From positions 504,602 through 568,601 of the forward strand of contig MNCI01005415.1 in NCBI GenBank assembly GCA_015680685.1: DNA of 64,000 nt, written 5' to 3'. A program made the position numbers and the translations under genes. The notes beneath the pieces were generated by a model. That model worked only from the letters and a program-made list of their open reading frames with translations. It did not search any database and had not been told where the DNA came from. This document shows positions 43,002 to 55,416 of the stretch, piece by piece; position 1 is the first letter of the stretch; each line of letters begins with the position of its first letter. The stretch comes from Gnetum montanum (lineage: Eukaryota > Streptophyta > Gnetopsida > Gnetales > Gnetaceae).

Positions 43002-44488
43002 TCAAAGCACTGCATTACAAAGAATTCTTCTCTTATTCTTTCATTATTGATATTCTTTTGTAGACTTGGGGCTATTTTTCCTCTCTACCAAATGGGTTTG
43101 AAAGAAGATTTGTATGGGATTAAGAGTTTAGTTAGTTTTTTTTTCTTTTAAAGGTCAAGTCATGCGTTAAATTATTCCCCAACAAGTAATGTTAGATTTT
43201 ATTTTGTATTTTTTTTCTATTTCATTATTATTCAGTTATGTTATGAGTAGGGTAAACATTTGATATTTCATAATTTAAAAACTGCTCTTTAAAACCTTTA
43301 AAATATTGGCAACATTACTTGTCCTTGTTGTGATACTTGTAGATACAAGAAAAACAGATGGAAGGAGCTAAATGATCAGGGAATGTGAATAGTGTAGAGG
43401 AGCCTAATTTAAAGAGGCAAAAGGAATGGATAGTTGAAAGGAAGGAGGATCTAGGAAGTTTAAAAGGGAGTTTTGCAAAAATTGCAAATGGCTAGAGCTA
43501 GGTGAACCAAATTTTTCTAACTATAATCCCTAAATCCCTTTCCAAAAACCTAAATCTATCCTCCTTTCTATATTAGCTTCTTCCTCTTTCTTGGTGGATT
43601 AGTTCATATCATTCTAGGTAAAGGAAGAAGAGCTTAATGTGGAATTACATTTTAACATAACATTGTTTGTCGAATTACAAAAGGAAGAAAAGGTCACAAT
43701 GCAAAGACCTGCTAAAGGAGGTTTGTCTCTTGGATATTTAGGTCCATAAACTACAATAGGAGTTTGTGGATCTCATGGAGGAGATCAGAAGCTTTATTTT
43801 GAGCTAAGACCAAGTTCATGGATTTTTCTTCATCACATTATGTGTGTTATTTTCCTTTTTCTATTTTTCCCTTAAAATGCTATAATTTGAGTTTGTGATC
43901 AAGTTATAAACTTTGGCATTTCATTTTATATTTTTTCATCTCCAACGTTTTTTAAAAAGGATAGTTATTATTTTAAAATTTTATCTAAATATGTCCATTT
44001 AAGAGAGTTATATTTCATATCTTAGACCTGTTATACCTATCTTTTTGTACATTTGATGTTCAATGTCATCACATTATAATTTATTTTAATAATAATTTTC
44101 ATTCCTAACATAAAGCTTGCGATTATTTGTAATTATGCACAAATTTGACTTGTTAACTAAGATCAAATCTAAGATTTTTCTAAATTTAATCTTTATTATT
44201 GGTCTACTAGCTATGACTATTATGCAACTATTCTTGGTTTCAGTACTTAATGCGAGATAGGGAGATGCCCTAGGTGATAGTCTGTCAAAACATGTTTTCT
44301 AAAGGTGTTGCTCGTGACCCTATTTCACGCATCAACAAAACCATCAACATAAGGTACTTACTTTCTTTTATTAATAATGATGCTAATATAGATATTTAAT
44401 GTTAATAATAAATCCAAACTTCAATTTTGAAATGAAAAATAAAATAAAAATACTTGAGTAACCTTGTTATTCCAAATGCTCTATGTTA
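43002..44488. other. Unassigned spacer
   Basis: About 1.5 kb, AT-rich, without recognisable protein. Short purine-rich parts (43,360-43,500, 43,610-43,760) could be old coding sequence but match nothing I know. Confidence 0.4.
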
Positions 44489-45700
44489 TGACCGAAAACG
44501 TCATCGGCTCGAAAGCACCGAGAGGTTGTCGATCATGACAGTTTTAACTATGGATCCGTGTGAGGGCCGTGCTGGATAAAATGGAAATGGGGTGCCCTAA
44601 ACGGTCTAGTCGATTAGACAGGGACTTAATTGGTGTTACTATAACTAATACTTGTGGGATTTGAAAGCAATACTTGTAACATAAAATAATAAATTTTGAA
44701 TGCAAAAATGCAGAAAACGATGTAAAATGCGATGAAAATAAAGAAAAGCAAAGTAGATTGCAGTTACGAAAATGCACCACTTCAAGACTATGGCTTTACT
44801 CTATCAAAGTGGAAACAATTGGTTGCGTGATGCTAGGAAGCACAAAGATTCCAAAAGTAACCAAGATATTCAAAGCAAGCCGACTATGTGCTTGAAAGCG
44901 GACTCAAGGTTTGACAATGCAAAATGTTATAAAGGAAGTTGGGGGAGAGAGAGAGAGAGAGAGAAAACAAGATGCTAGATGGAAATACTAACAACTTGAT
45001 TTTGCCAACTCGAGGGTGTTTACAATGCTTAATATTTCCAACTTGCCAACTTGTGAAAGTGCTAACTTGCTAATTTACCAATTTGCCAATCGACCTTCTT
45101 GTTGCCCAACCAAATTGCTTTCTAGCCAACCTACTTGCCAGCCCTTTGAGTGTTGCTCNATGCCTTAATCTGGTGGCTACGCTATGCTACGCTGTATCAA
45201 CATGCTACGCTCTTAAGCATGCCACAACGTACCAAGTAGCTATGTTACATCAGTGCACCTCCTTGCACAATAAGCTGCTATGCTACACCCACATTCTATG
45301 ATAAAAAGCATGGCACAATGTAGAAAATAGCTATGCTCCATCAATGCGCCTCGCCTATTTGCNATCCTACACATTGAGACGTCCTTTGTAGTTTCTGTAG
45401 AGTTGCTACACTGTGCTAAGTTATGTAGCGTAGCATAGCCTAGTAGCCAACATGACTTGGTTTTCGCCAAATTTGCCACTTTTTGATGGAAGGAGCCATT
45501 GCTGAAGGACTTGGTGTCAGGCGAAAGAACTAATTATCTAACCTTTGCTACACTGTGCTACACTGCATAGCGTAGCACTTCATTCTACAAATGTCTTCTG
45601 AAGCCTTCTACACTACATAGCGTACCATAGTAAACTTTTTGACTATAAAACTTGCCGAACTATTTTGTGCATCCTAAACATTGCTGACAACTACATGCAT
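44489..45700 (-). repeat. Orphan LTR of the same family, reverse orientation (right edge approximate)
   Basis: 44,489-44,630 on the minus strand is the U5 end (AAGTCCCTGTCTAATCGACT, then AGACCGTTTAGGGCA, ending CGTTTTCGGTCATA), matching elements 1 and 3. A TATA-like CTTTATAACA on the minus strand near 44,930 has a (CT)n run upstream of it. U3 carries CTATGCTACGCTG words (45,120-45,640). No primer site, leader or gag is seen on its left, so it may be a solo LTR or the remains of a deleted minus-strand element. Ambiguous bases stand at 45,159 and 45,363. Confidence 0.55.
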
Positions 45701-46981
45701 CGCTTTTGAGTAGGCTGTCAGTTGGATGAACTACTCAAGTGGGTAGTGAAACACTGTGCAATTTCGAGACCTCGATGATTCAGCAAAGTGTCAAAGTTTA
45801 CGTAAAGGATTTCCACAAGTGGCACATTTCAGACAGTCTTCTTTCAGCTTAAGGCTTGTTATGCTACACTATGTAGCGCAACGTAATAGACTCTAGAAAG
45901 ACTAAATAGAAACAAGGGATGCATAGTGACAACACTTCAACGTGGCAAGTTTGCTATGTTACACTGCGTTACGCTATGTAGTGTAATGTAGCATAACACA
46001 GCATAATGCAAGCAAATAATTGATTTAATTGCAACAACGGAGATAGAAAAATTCAAACATTGGTGGTTCTTATGCCATGATACGCTCTCTAGCACATTAT
46101 AGCATAACCAAAGGATATTTTTTTACCACAGCCCCAGCAAGTGTAGATTACGACACACTACGCTTCAGAGCGTAACATAACATAGCGCCACAAGCTTTAG
46201 CTACAACACACCAAGTCAACAGAATTTTGCAGGCTCAGGACACGCATCATCTAAACCGCATTTTTCTCCTGACCCTAACCTTATAAATAATCCAGTTGAC
46301 AATGATCAAGGGGTTGGAAAAATTTTATCCATGAGTGATTTTCCTTCATTGAAAATTTTTGGTTGGTAGCTGTTGGCAATTGTTGACAATTTTTGGCGAA
46401 GATTGGTGAGAGAACAAAAGAGAATTGGCAATCGAAAGAACATCTATGATGATCGATAAGAGCTTTTAATTAGAAACTTCGAGTTAGCAGACACCATGCT
46501 TCGAGTCTGACTTCCTTGTGCCCATATTGGCTAGAACAAAGTAGATCAGCCCTTGCTTGTTTCATCTCTGAATAGCTTCCTTGTTCTTGGCATGCACTTT
46601 GTCTAAACCGAAGTCTGACTGCAATCATTGTATTCAACAAATTTTTTTATAAGCTAAATCCCAGATCTCGAGATTGCACATTCTCTAAATTCTATTTATC
46701 GCATCCTATTTGCATAGGCTTTACAATCATTCTGAATCATTTACATCATTCTCGTTGCCTTCGAGATTACAGATATCATACCTCCACATCGAAATTTTCA
46801 TCTCCTGATCCGATTATTACAAAAATTACTGGTTAAGTAAGTCCCTATCTAATCGACAAGACCATTCAAGGAACCTTGGATTGGTTTTCTCCAGCATGAC
46901 GCTTGCACAAATTCAGGGTTGGAACTGTGTACAAGGAATTTCGCTCGGTATTTTTGACGATCGACATTTTCCATCGTTACA
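45700..46981 (+). repeat. 5' LTR of element 3 (left edge approximate)
   Basis: U3 has TACACTGCGTTACGCTATG and CACACTACGCTTCAGAGCG word arrays (45,845-46,200), with a TATA box CCTTATAAATAATCC at 46,280-46,294. The R/U5 region ends with CTAATCGACAAGACCATTCA (46,850) and CCATCGTTACA at 46,981. Primer site and gag follow directly. Confidence 0.6.
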
Positions 46982-46987
46982 ATTTTC

Positions 46988-47006
46988 TAGCTCTAGAAGG
47001 AGGGCC
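46988..47006 (+). other. Primer binding site, element 3
   Basis: TAGCTCTAGAAGGAGGGCC, six bases after the LTR end; the first bases TAG differ from the TGG expected, consistent with a G to A change. Confidence 0.6.
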
Positions 47007-47044
47007 TAAACCTCTTATCTTTGTTTCACGGGTAGTCTTGTAAG

Positions 47045-47170
47045 ATGTCTGTACCCACTTTAGATCGACGTAAACGCAATACCTCTGTAGTTGTTTACGA
47101 GATTGTGTCGTGCAAATTGGTTGCTTCAATGATTCCTTTGGAATCCTGTAGGGTAGAAAGCCCAATTTTT
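47045..47170 (+). repeat. Single leader unit in element 3, homologous to the element 1 tandem repeat
   Basis: Read on the reverse strand it contains CTACAGGATTCCAAAGGAAT followed by CATTGAAGC and CTCGTAAACAAC, matching the six-fold unit between primer site and gag of element 1 (element 1 is inverted relative to this one). It shows the single-copy state of that repeat. Confidence 0.6.
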
Positions 47171-47236
47171 TCCTTAGCTTGCCTTTTCCTTTGTGGTATT
47201 TATCCTTGTCATCATTACTCTCGAATTGCATAGAGA

Positions 47237-50200
47237 ATGGCTACATCAACCATCACTGTTAACACTTCTAACCTTGAGAACCCTTGGACTCTACAAGTTA
47301 TGCCTCTTGTGGTCGAGCCACCAACCAGTCCCGTGCGACCACACCAATCCCTCAAGCTCCAAAACAAGGAGCCTGAGGGACACACTCAGCGTAGGGAACA
47401 TTACAATTTCCTCTATGCCAAAATTGAGGCAAGTTTTCCCATGTATCCATAAGAACTCGAAGAGAAACGAGAATACGAGTTCATATACTACAATGGAAAG
47501 GAATTTATTCCTTCACCAAATGCCACTATACCCCTGACAGACCAACAACAGTGGATCTTAGATCAAATACTGATGGATAGGATATCAACAGAAAAATGAG
47601 AGGAGTTGTTCCGTGATGAAGCATTTCATGATGGGCAAGAGGATCTTGATTCCCATTCTGAGGGAGGCAGTCATGCTGACTTTGTTCTGGCACCCCCCTC
47701 CACAGCGTCCCATGTAAATCTGTTGTTCATGGTCACCATGCCCTTGACATTATCTAATGCTAACCGAGTCCTGCACTCATCCTAGCCACATTTTTTCTCT
47801 TCGACTAACCTCCTGAGTGGTGTCCCTTCACAAATCATTCCTCAACAGCCACAATTAGCTAATCCATCTCATCATATACCTATGCCTATGTCACTATATG
47901 TACATGAAATACCTACTTCACAATTACATACAGGGCCTACATTCATCTCAACTCACCCACAAGACCTGCCACTATAGCGTGGTGGGTTCCAAACACATTG
48001 TCCCTCATTGCACATCCTACGCAAATGTTCCATATCACTCATCATCAACTCCAGGTCCCGCAGGCGCTAAGTCCTACTACAGGGTCATTTTCTATGCCCC
48101 CAGCCATGCAAATAGCATATCCCATGGCACAATTGATGGTAGTCACCCAATCCATGCCACCTACTGAGTGGTGGATTCCACAAGAGGCACCGCCTGTAGG
48201 GATAGTTTTGATAGCATCGAACACCGGCCAAGCTGCCGCCCCTATTCCACCACCCAGCGTTGCTCCTCCTACCATTCTACAAATGACCTCTTCGCCTACG
48301 AGTCTGGATCAAGCCTTCTAGCTTATTCAAGACCTTACTAAGGAAGTTCAACGCCTCAAGGCTACTGGTTCCAACACAATATAGGTCATGGATTTTTACC
48401 ATGACGATCCTATTAGTCCGGTAGTGCCTATTTTGTTGTTACCTCCTTGGATGCCACTCCCCGATTTTACAAAATACAATAGGGAACGTGATCCCAATGC
48501 CCATCTAGCCATTTTCAGGTTAGAGTTGTTGTTATTGCAACAATGGCCACATACCATCATTCGTGTCTTTGCTATGTCCCTAACGGGTAAAGTTTTAGAC
48601 TGGTATCAAAAACTCCCACGCTCTTCCATCTCAACCTTGGAAGAGCTGTTAACTCAGTTTGTGACTCATTTTAAGTAAAACCTAAAACCAGAAGTCACGT
48701 TGGATTAGCTCATGGGAGTTAAGTAAGACCCACTGAAGTTAGTTCAAAAGTTTATACAATGGTGGAGCACCACCTTAAACAAAATCTGTGAACCCATCGC
48801 GGAGGCTCATCTGTTGGCAATATTCAAGGGGGTAGTTAATGACTTTATCAAGTCTAAGTTATATTACCTCACTCCCTACTCCCTTAGCCAAGCCTTTGCT
48901 TAGACTAAGAACATTCAAGATGCGGTAGAGGCTAGCAAGGACCCAGCATATGTGGTGTACAAAAATGCACACAGTAAGGGTAAGGAAAAAGGTAAAGCTA
49001 TGACAACGACCGTAGCAGTGGTAGCCGAGGGGGCCAAGAAGAAAAATAACAACAAGAAAGTATTTGCGGAGCCTACTGAAACCACAACTACCTCAAATAG
49101 TGCTGATCAAGAAACTCCATCCACCCATAAAGCACCTCCATAGCCAAAGCCTAATTTTGAGTGTAAGGCTTTTCAAAATACACGGCTCTACTTGTAAAGC
49201 CTTCAGAACTTCTGAAGAAATTGCTGGAAACTGGCCATATTCAACATAAGAAGGTATCTAAGGAGGATCTGAAATGCCAAAAATGGCATTTTGAGCTAAT
49301 CAAGAATCCCTGCTTGGCCCTACCAAACGAACTGCCAATCCCCAAAAACTTTAGGCTAGACCGTTTCTGTGACTATCACTAGTTGTGTGGTCATGATAGG
49401 GATTACTATTGGGCATTAAAAGATAATATTCAATGCATGATCAATCAAGGTAAACTGGTCTTAGACAGCAGTAGGCCGGTCCATCTAGAAAATCAATCCA
49501 TGCATGTGTACCAAGACCCGCTAAACACAAATAACGTAGGGTACACTATCAATGTAGTGGGTACGGAAGGCGATGACCAGGCACAGCCAAAACAACCCTT
49601 CGTGCTGCATGTACCTCCTCACCTATCTCAGACAACAAGCCTATCAACATCGATAGGAGCGGCTCAGCGACAATCCTTTATACTTCGGGTCCTGTCTCCC
49701 ACCATCATCCTATAGCTCACTATCATTAAAGTCTCAGCCCAGCCCATGCCCACACCTAGGGCATCCTTTGTCATCAGGATGCGAAAGCTATTAGTTGCTC
49801 CTGCTACGTAGAGGCAACCCTCTAAGTCAATGCCCCAATCACAACCTAGTAGAAAAGGAGAAGGGCCTATGACACCTAATATAGCCAAGGACCACCTTAT
49901 GCTGGGGTTTCTCAAGCCTATGCCCCTCACCTCGGTGCCCTTGGCCCCACCCTCAACAAAAAAATACAATGCTACGCAAACGCAACCATCTCCTCCCAAC
50001 CATAGAAAATGTAGCCCTCAACCAGAAACTATTCATCCCCAAGAGAGCTATCTCCTGGGACGAATGGAAGAAGAGAAGGGTGATAAACAACCAGATCATG
50101 GATGCGATCTCCCTGACGTATTTATGCAAGTTAAGCAGGCTCTAAAACAAAAAAATACAATGTTGAGCCTCTACAACTTGCTGATGACATCACAAAAGCA

Positions 50201-50402
50201 TCGTGAGGCCATGGTTCACTTGTTAACATCTATACCAGTGGACGAGAGCTTGCCAACAGATGAAGAAGCAATCCACTCCATCAGGCTTCCCCTTGCCACT
50301 GAACAACCCCGGCATTCCCTACTGACTTTTCATGATGAATCCATTGAGGATGACCTAGAAAAGGATCAAGGGATAATAGCACCTATGTTCATCACTATCT
50401 AG
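47237..50402 (+). pseudogene. Element 3 gag with linker
   Basis: Start ATG 47,237, MATSTITVNTSNLENPWTLQ, close to the start in element 1. Next are LKLQNKEPEGHTQRREHYNF, a Pro-rich part (47,998-48,321), MDFYHDDPISPVV, FTKYNRERDPNAHLAIF, MSLTGKVLDWYQKLPRSSIS, and capsid continuing with TAG/TAA stops to about 48,900. The knuckle FCDYH-stop-LCGHDRDYYW (49,368-49,410) has lost its last Cys. Linker repeats QPFVLHVPP, QSFILRVLSP and ASFVIRMRK follow, then an open stretch (49,830-50,402) with LSLYNLLMTSQKHREAMVHL. Most breaks are single-base stops. Confidence 0.8.
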
Positions 50403-51000
50403 GTTGGCCAATATCGAATCTGGAGAGTACACTTAGATGACGAGGTAGCTGCCAATGTTATTCCATACCCCAGAGTGGATAACTGGGTTTGATCGACCAG
50501 ATCAGTCCCATGAAAACGTCATGTTTAAAGTCATTCATTGGGGCATGAGTGCAAGTCAAAGGAATAGTACGTATTAACTTTGTAGCAGGGGACCAATTCC
50601 CCATAGACATAGTGTTTATCATCATTGAGGAGATGCCGGGTTTCAACTTAATCTTGGGGAGGTCTTAGTTGGATCAACTGAGGGCAATCTCATCACCCAT
50701 CCATCAAGAGATCCACTTGCCCTACACAAGAGGGGAAGTGATCATCCATGGTGATAAAATGATCCCTCATGTTGTTAATAACATAGAAATGGAATAGGGT
50801 TTAGAAATCAAAACCCCCGAGGATCAGTCTCCTGTCCCAATGCTTGAATAGGCCAAAATAGCGGTTGATGACAACTTGATTTGGGCTGAACTACCTTTTT
50901 AGGAGGAAGATGGTGGTGTAGAGGAACAAAGTAATAAACCTCCTCATCCTTATGCATCACCAAAACTAAAAACAATTAAGAAGCATCTGCAGAGTTATTG
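50403..51000 (+). pseudogene. Element 3 aspartic protease and tail
   Basis: VHLDDEVAANVIPYPRVDNW (about 50,430-50,490), where the Gly of the active site is Glu, then a frameshift, VQVKGIVRINFVAGDQFPID, MPGFNLILGRS, AISSPIHQEIHLPYTRGEVI and a tail with DDNLIWAELPF and SPKLKTIKKHLQSY before a stop at 50,999. Several TAG/TAA stops. The sense reading ends here; RT resumes 5.6 kb later. Confidence 0.7.
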
Positions 51001-51084
51001 AATGGACACGTTGGCATGACATGTTACATTGGTTCACGTTGTTTATTGTTACGCAATATACGCTCTTTCTTTTCACATTATCCT

Positions 51085-51500
51085 TATCATGCTTACAACG
51101 GCATGGCTCGAAATGGCCTTAAACTAGTGGTGGCCTGCTACAACCTAAAAATGGAAAACGTAATTTATCCCTCTTACGCTTACGATGGCTTGGCCTAAAA
51201 TGGCCTTAAAATATTTACGGACCGCTATGGCCTAAAATTGGCAATTTTGTTTTTCCTTTTATCCTTACGATGGCTTGGCCCAAAATGGCCTAAAACTATT
51301 TACAGCCCGCTACAGCCTAAAACTGGCAAATGTTGTTTATCCTCTTACACTTACAATGGCTTGGCCAGAAATGGCCTTAAACTATTTACGGCCTGCTATG
51401 GACTAAAACTGGCAATTTTTTTTCCTTTTACGCTTATGATAGCCCAGCCCGAAATGGCTTTAAACTATTAACGGCCTACTGTGGCCTAAAAACTATAATC
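51085..51500 (+). repeat. Flanking repeats on the protease side of the antisense cassette, element 3
   Basis: Five to six larger units of about 75-85 bp, each built of GGCTTGGCCCAAAATGGCCT followed by AAAACTATTTACGGCC, a second half CGCTATGGCCTAAAACTGGC and CTTTTACGCTTAC-like text. Positions: about 51,100, 51,185, 51,270, 51,355 and 51,440. The core equals the repeats of elements 1 and 2, here amplified as a true tandem array in the gag-pol direction. Confidence 0.75.
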
Positions 51501-51630
51501 CTTCTAACGATATGTTTCATTTCTTGAAAACTAAAAATCATTATATCACATAGATTATATCACTTTCATTGACGAACAATGTTCTTTTATTCCACTCCAT
51601 TTTAATAAAAGGTTGGCCAATATAGCCACG

Positions 51631-52772
51631 TCACACATTGTCGCTGTTACCACTTCCACCTGTGTCATCCAACTCCACCTTTGCCTCATGAAGATCATCC
51701 TCGTAGGGACCTTCTTCTTTTGGTGTTTCTTCGTGGGGGCGATCCTCTCTGCAAAGCTCTTCCTCGCCATGAGTTTGATCATCTTTCAGAGGCTCCTCCT
51801 CATGGAGACCCTCTTTGTGAGAACCATCATCTCCATTATGCTCATCCTCATGAGGATCCTCTTCATGCCAATCCTATGATTTGACATGAAATGCATGTTA
51901 GCATTGCCACCAAAACTATGCATAATAAGAATGCAATAGTCCTACAACTTACCTGTGATGGTCCTGCGTCAGCTGCGAAAGGAATCTATTCCAAACCAAC
52001 CCACAGGCGTTGCATGATCTCGTCCTTGGTAAGCTCAGACCAAACGCCATCTCCTAGATCAGTTCCAGCCTTAACCTTCCCCTTCTCCATAGGAGTCCAT
52101 CGGGGTAGTTCAGGGAAGAAGGAAGGGATAGTGGTCTCCCCTCCAGGTAGGGTTATTTCTCTCTCTAGGGAGACACTTACTGTCACTTGCTCCTAAAACT
52201 TTTTGTACGCTCTAGAAGCACCGATGACATCGAGGAATAGCCGAAGGGACCACGATTCAATAGCAGAATCCCTGTAATGTTGGTGGTAGGAAGCACTTTC
52301 TCACTTATACACATGCTAGTGGTCCTTTTGTTCCTGCACCCATGCTTGGACCCTTACGTTGAAATCCTTCCAGTCTTGGTTCTTCTGGACTAGGAGAGTC
52401 ATTTGCATTTGTTGCTCAATGAGCTCATGGCTGGCTTGGACGTTGTTTCTGATGACCGTCAATAATGGGTGTAGTCAATTATAGCTATCTGCCAATTCTC
52501 ATCATTGGTCTCCCGAGCTAGCAGAAATTCATTTCAAGACTCCAGGTTCTCAACCCTACCAGTTAGGAACATCTTCTACTTTTCTGCTATTTGCAACCTC
52601 TTCCAAAGATCTTCATTCACGTTCTGACACTCCCATAAAGAGCTGGTCGAGTGTAACACACATTTATACATTTCATCGTAAAGGTTGCATGGCAGTTTGG
52701 TCAGCTCCAGTGAGGGTTTAGGGGTGGTGTCTAAGTCAACAGGCTCTTGGGGATCCCATCTAAGGCGAGATC
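51631..52772 (-). pseudogene. Element 3 antisense gene exons 7-8: coiled coil and acidic tail
   Basis: Exon 7 (52,772-51,953) encodes SRLRWDPQEPVDLDTTPKPS, YDEMYKCVLHSTSSLWECQN, EDLWKRLQIAEK, FLDVIGASRAYKKF, EQVTVSVSLEREITLPGGET and KDEIMQRLWVGLE. Exon 8 (51,873-51,631) encodes about 80 residues rich in Glu, Asp and His. The exon 7 text matches element 1 nearly word for word (EAYKCVLHSTCSLWECRC; EEIVHRLRLGL). Confidence 0.6.
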
Positions 52773-53450
52773 CTGTAGCATAAAAATAATAGTTAGACAC
52801 AACAAAAATAATACAATGTTGTAATGCCAACAATCTATGTGTTATAACACTCACGTACCAATCTTAGGATCGATTTGCTCTAGGTGGCCGATCATATTAT
52901 TCACGATGCCTTCCATAAAGGTGAATTTATCAGGAGTCTCACCCCAATGCTAAGTGGGTGCCACTGACAAAGGTATGACACTATTGTCATAAATGCCTAC
53001 TATGCGAACACAAATGAGTTAGACATAGTACGGTAGACATAAAGAAAAACTGAGACACTACGATAATGCAAAACTCAATTCAAAAAAACCCTCAATGGTA
53101 GTAATGTGAGGTTTGCCCTCTGAGGAAAAGTCAAACTCATCAGTGAAAAACTACTTTTCTTTGCCTGGTTCATCCGAAAGGGCCTTGACGTCCTCTACTT
53201 CCATCTCTTCTTTGGGCACAAGAACCTATGTGCAACCTATGTTACTAACAGGGGCCTCCTTTTCCAAAATTGGGGCCCCTTATTCACACCGTATGACTAT
53301 TGCCCCTATTTCAAGGATCAACTCCTCTACATTTTTCCCTTTGTCTGCCAAAGCACAGTTAGCCGAAACAATTACAAACACTATGCGACGCCACGATGTC
53401 TATAAGCAGTGTAATACATATATAAACTAATTACGCATATCTCTACTTAC

Positions 53451-54500
53451 TAGTTGGGGGATCATTCCTATGATATTTAATTTGTAGCCTCTTTCCCTTT
53501 GCTTTAGTCAGACTAGGAGACTCCATGGTCGGACGATGTCTTTTCTGCTAGACTAATGAACTCACTATTTCTTCTGCTAGGCATTTCCCCTTTGACACAC
53601 TACCGGTGTAAGAAGGGAATGCCCCACCCACGCTATCCTAGCACCACGCAAGAGGCGCTGCTAGATCCTTAGTCGTAAGTGAAAGTGAATCCCCAATGCC
53701 TTCAGGGGGATCTTGTAATCGGGTGGTGCCAAAAACCTGAGAAATCCATGGTTTGGAAATCTAGTTACGATCTTGCTGTACCGTGATTCCATCCCTATGA
53801 ACCACCAAGAATTCAGAAAAATGCCAAAAGAAGGCTATAAATAAGGTGAAATGCATGTTGAAGAGAGACTCAAGCTTCTTGAAAAGCTTGACCATTTCAG
53901 CCTACAGGCCTTCAGTGAAGTAGCTAGCCCAATTATACCGTGTTCCCTCCTCCATAATCTCCCACATGATCCGAGCCTACTCTATGGTAAGGATCCTTCC
54001 CTGGGAGAGCAACTTGGGAAAGTCATGGGCTCGGAAGAGGGGATATATGGTATGAGCCACCTCTAACTAGATTTTATCAACAAGGATTCCTTTCACTTCC
54101 TTTTTAACCCATAGCCACTCCTTTATCTCCTTTTGGTGCTTAGAACTCCTCTTTGACTTTTCTTCTACTGGAGGATCATCAGAGGCAACACCAAAAAAGT
54201 CAATGAATAGTCAAGCATCAATATCAAAACTAACATGCACGTTACACACGTGCATGTAAAGATGCTTAGCTTCTTCGCTGAAGGAGTTAACTAGGGTTAA
54301 CATTTTGGCCACAGTGATGTCGGGGGTTATAGCCAAAAATAGCTCCATCAGTCCAACTTCTTGGAGGTTATTGGTTATGATAGGTGGGGCTGCACTATGG
54401 CTGAGCCAACGTTGCACTTCTTTTATGTCACCATAACAAAAGAAAAGACTACTCGCTTCACACCCAGAGGCCATAACCGTGATCTCCTGTGATTTCCTAA
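53451..54500 (-). pseudogene. Element 3 antisense gene exon 4: Transposase_32-like domain
   Basis: Peptides SSLFFCYGDIKEVQRWLSHS, EVGLMELFLAITPDITVAKM, HVCNVHVSFDIDA, HTIYPLFRAHDFPKLLSQGR, MEEGTRYNWASYFTEGL, NMHFTLFIAFFWHFSEFLVV and SKPWISQVFG, in the order seen in elements 1 and 2. Several stops. It ends in a basic region (AKGKRLQIKYHRN) at a GTAAGT donor. Confidence 0.55.
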
Positions 54501-54966
54501 CTATGAAACTAAAGTAATGGTTTAGGAAATATAGCAAAATAAAATAATTTTATAAATTTTTCCCATCCCGTAAGATTCTACAATGAACCACCATAGTGTA
54601 GTTTACCGTGTCTGAAGGATGAAGGAAACGATGGAATTTTCTCTTGCACGTCCGCGACAGTGAGAGGACGATCCAAAGTCCACTCCTTATCCAACCATCC
54701 AAGTCTTTTTCACATGGCAAAAATTTGACATAGTGAGTAGGGTAATGTGGGATTTCAAATTCTAGTTATCCCATAACACCAACATGTACATTGCTAATAG
54801 AACTGAACTCCTTTATGGCTGTCTCAGCCACAGACAACATATCTGTATCACCCTAGAGACCATCCTCATTGATGAAAAACCTACACCACAGAATGTAAAC
54901 AATTTCTTATACTTGACACAAGTTTAGATGATGGTTAGAACATCATGACACCATGGAAACACTTAC

Positions 54967-55416
54967 CCACCTGCATAATACACAATGCTAAGTGGATTCT
55001 AGAAGTAGGTCATAAGATGACGAGCCAAGAATAGAGTGTTGTAGGTGTGATAACAATCAAACCTAGGCATCTCCCAGATCCAAGATAAATGCCTCAAAAC
55101 CTTGGTGCTCTTTTCATAGTCTAGCACCTGCACAGTTTTGATTGAGCCATCCACCATAAACATCAAGATGCTCTGCATTGATCCAACCAGTAGCGTCTCC
55201 AAGATGGCGATGACTGTCTCGGCCGGTAGATGCGACCAAATAATTACACTAAAATTATGAAACAAAAACTACAAAAACTCCCATGTGCCTCTTCAAAACT
55301 AAACCACCTCCTCCTTTACACGAGCATGAGGAGAAGGAACATTGGCCACGGGGACATGTAAATAGCACAGAATGCCCACAATGTCCAAGACGATCAAGAC
55401 AGGCTTTAGCATAATC
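54967..55416 (-). pseudogene. Element 3 antisense gene exon 2: FCP1/SCP (NIF)-like HAD domain
   Basis: 450 nt with LKPVLIVLDIVGILCYL, WEFL-stop-FLFHNFSVIIWSHLPA, VIAILETLLVGSMQSILMFM, TKVLRHLSWIWEMPRFDCYH, YNTLFLARHLMTYF and a final YYAGG before a GTAAGT donor. The loop is DIVGI (second Asp lost) and the DDSP site reads LARH. The core VLD..G.L, the IWS strand, the LSWIWE helix and YNTLFL give the same order as in elements 1 and 2. Two or three TAG stops. Confidence 0.6.

Noticed and set aside
43370-43800. A possible host exon in the purine-rich stretch
   Set aside because: Short purine-rich frames with stops, no splice-site support and no recognisable peptide.
44489-46981. A 2.5-kb DNA transposon with long terminal inverted repeats
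   Set aside because: The inverted ends equal the U5 ends of LTRs from this family, and primer site plus gag follow on the right. Two LTRs in opposite orientation explain it.
51163-51500. Open frames in the element 3 repeats (for example 51,238-51,471)
   Set aside because: They repeat the same peptide text because the DNA is a tandem array; no protein family fits.
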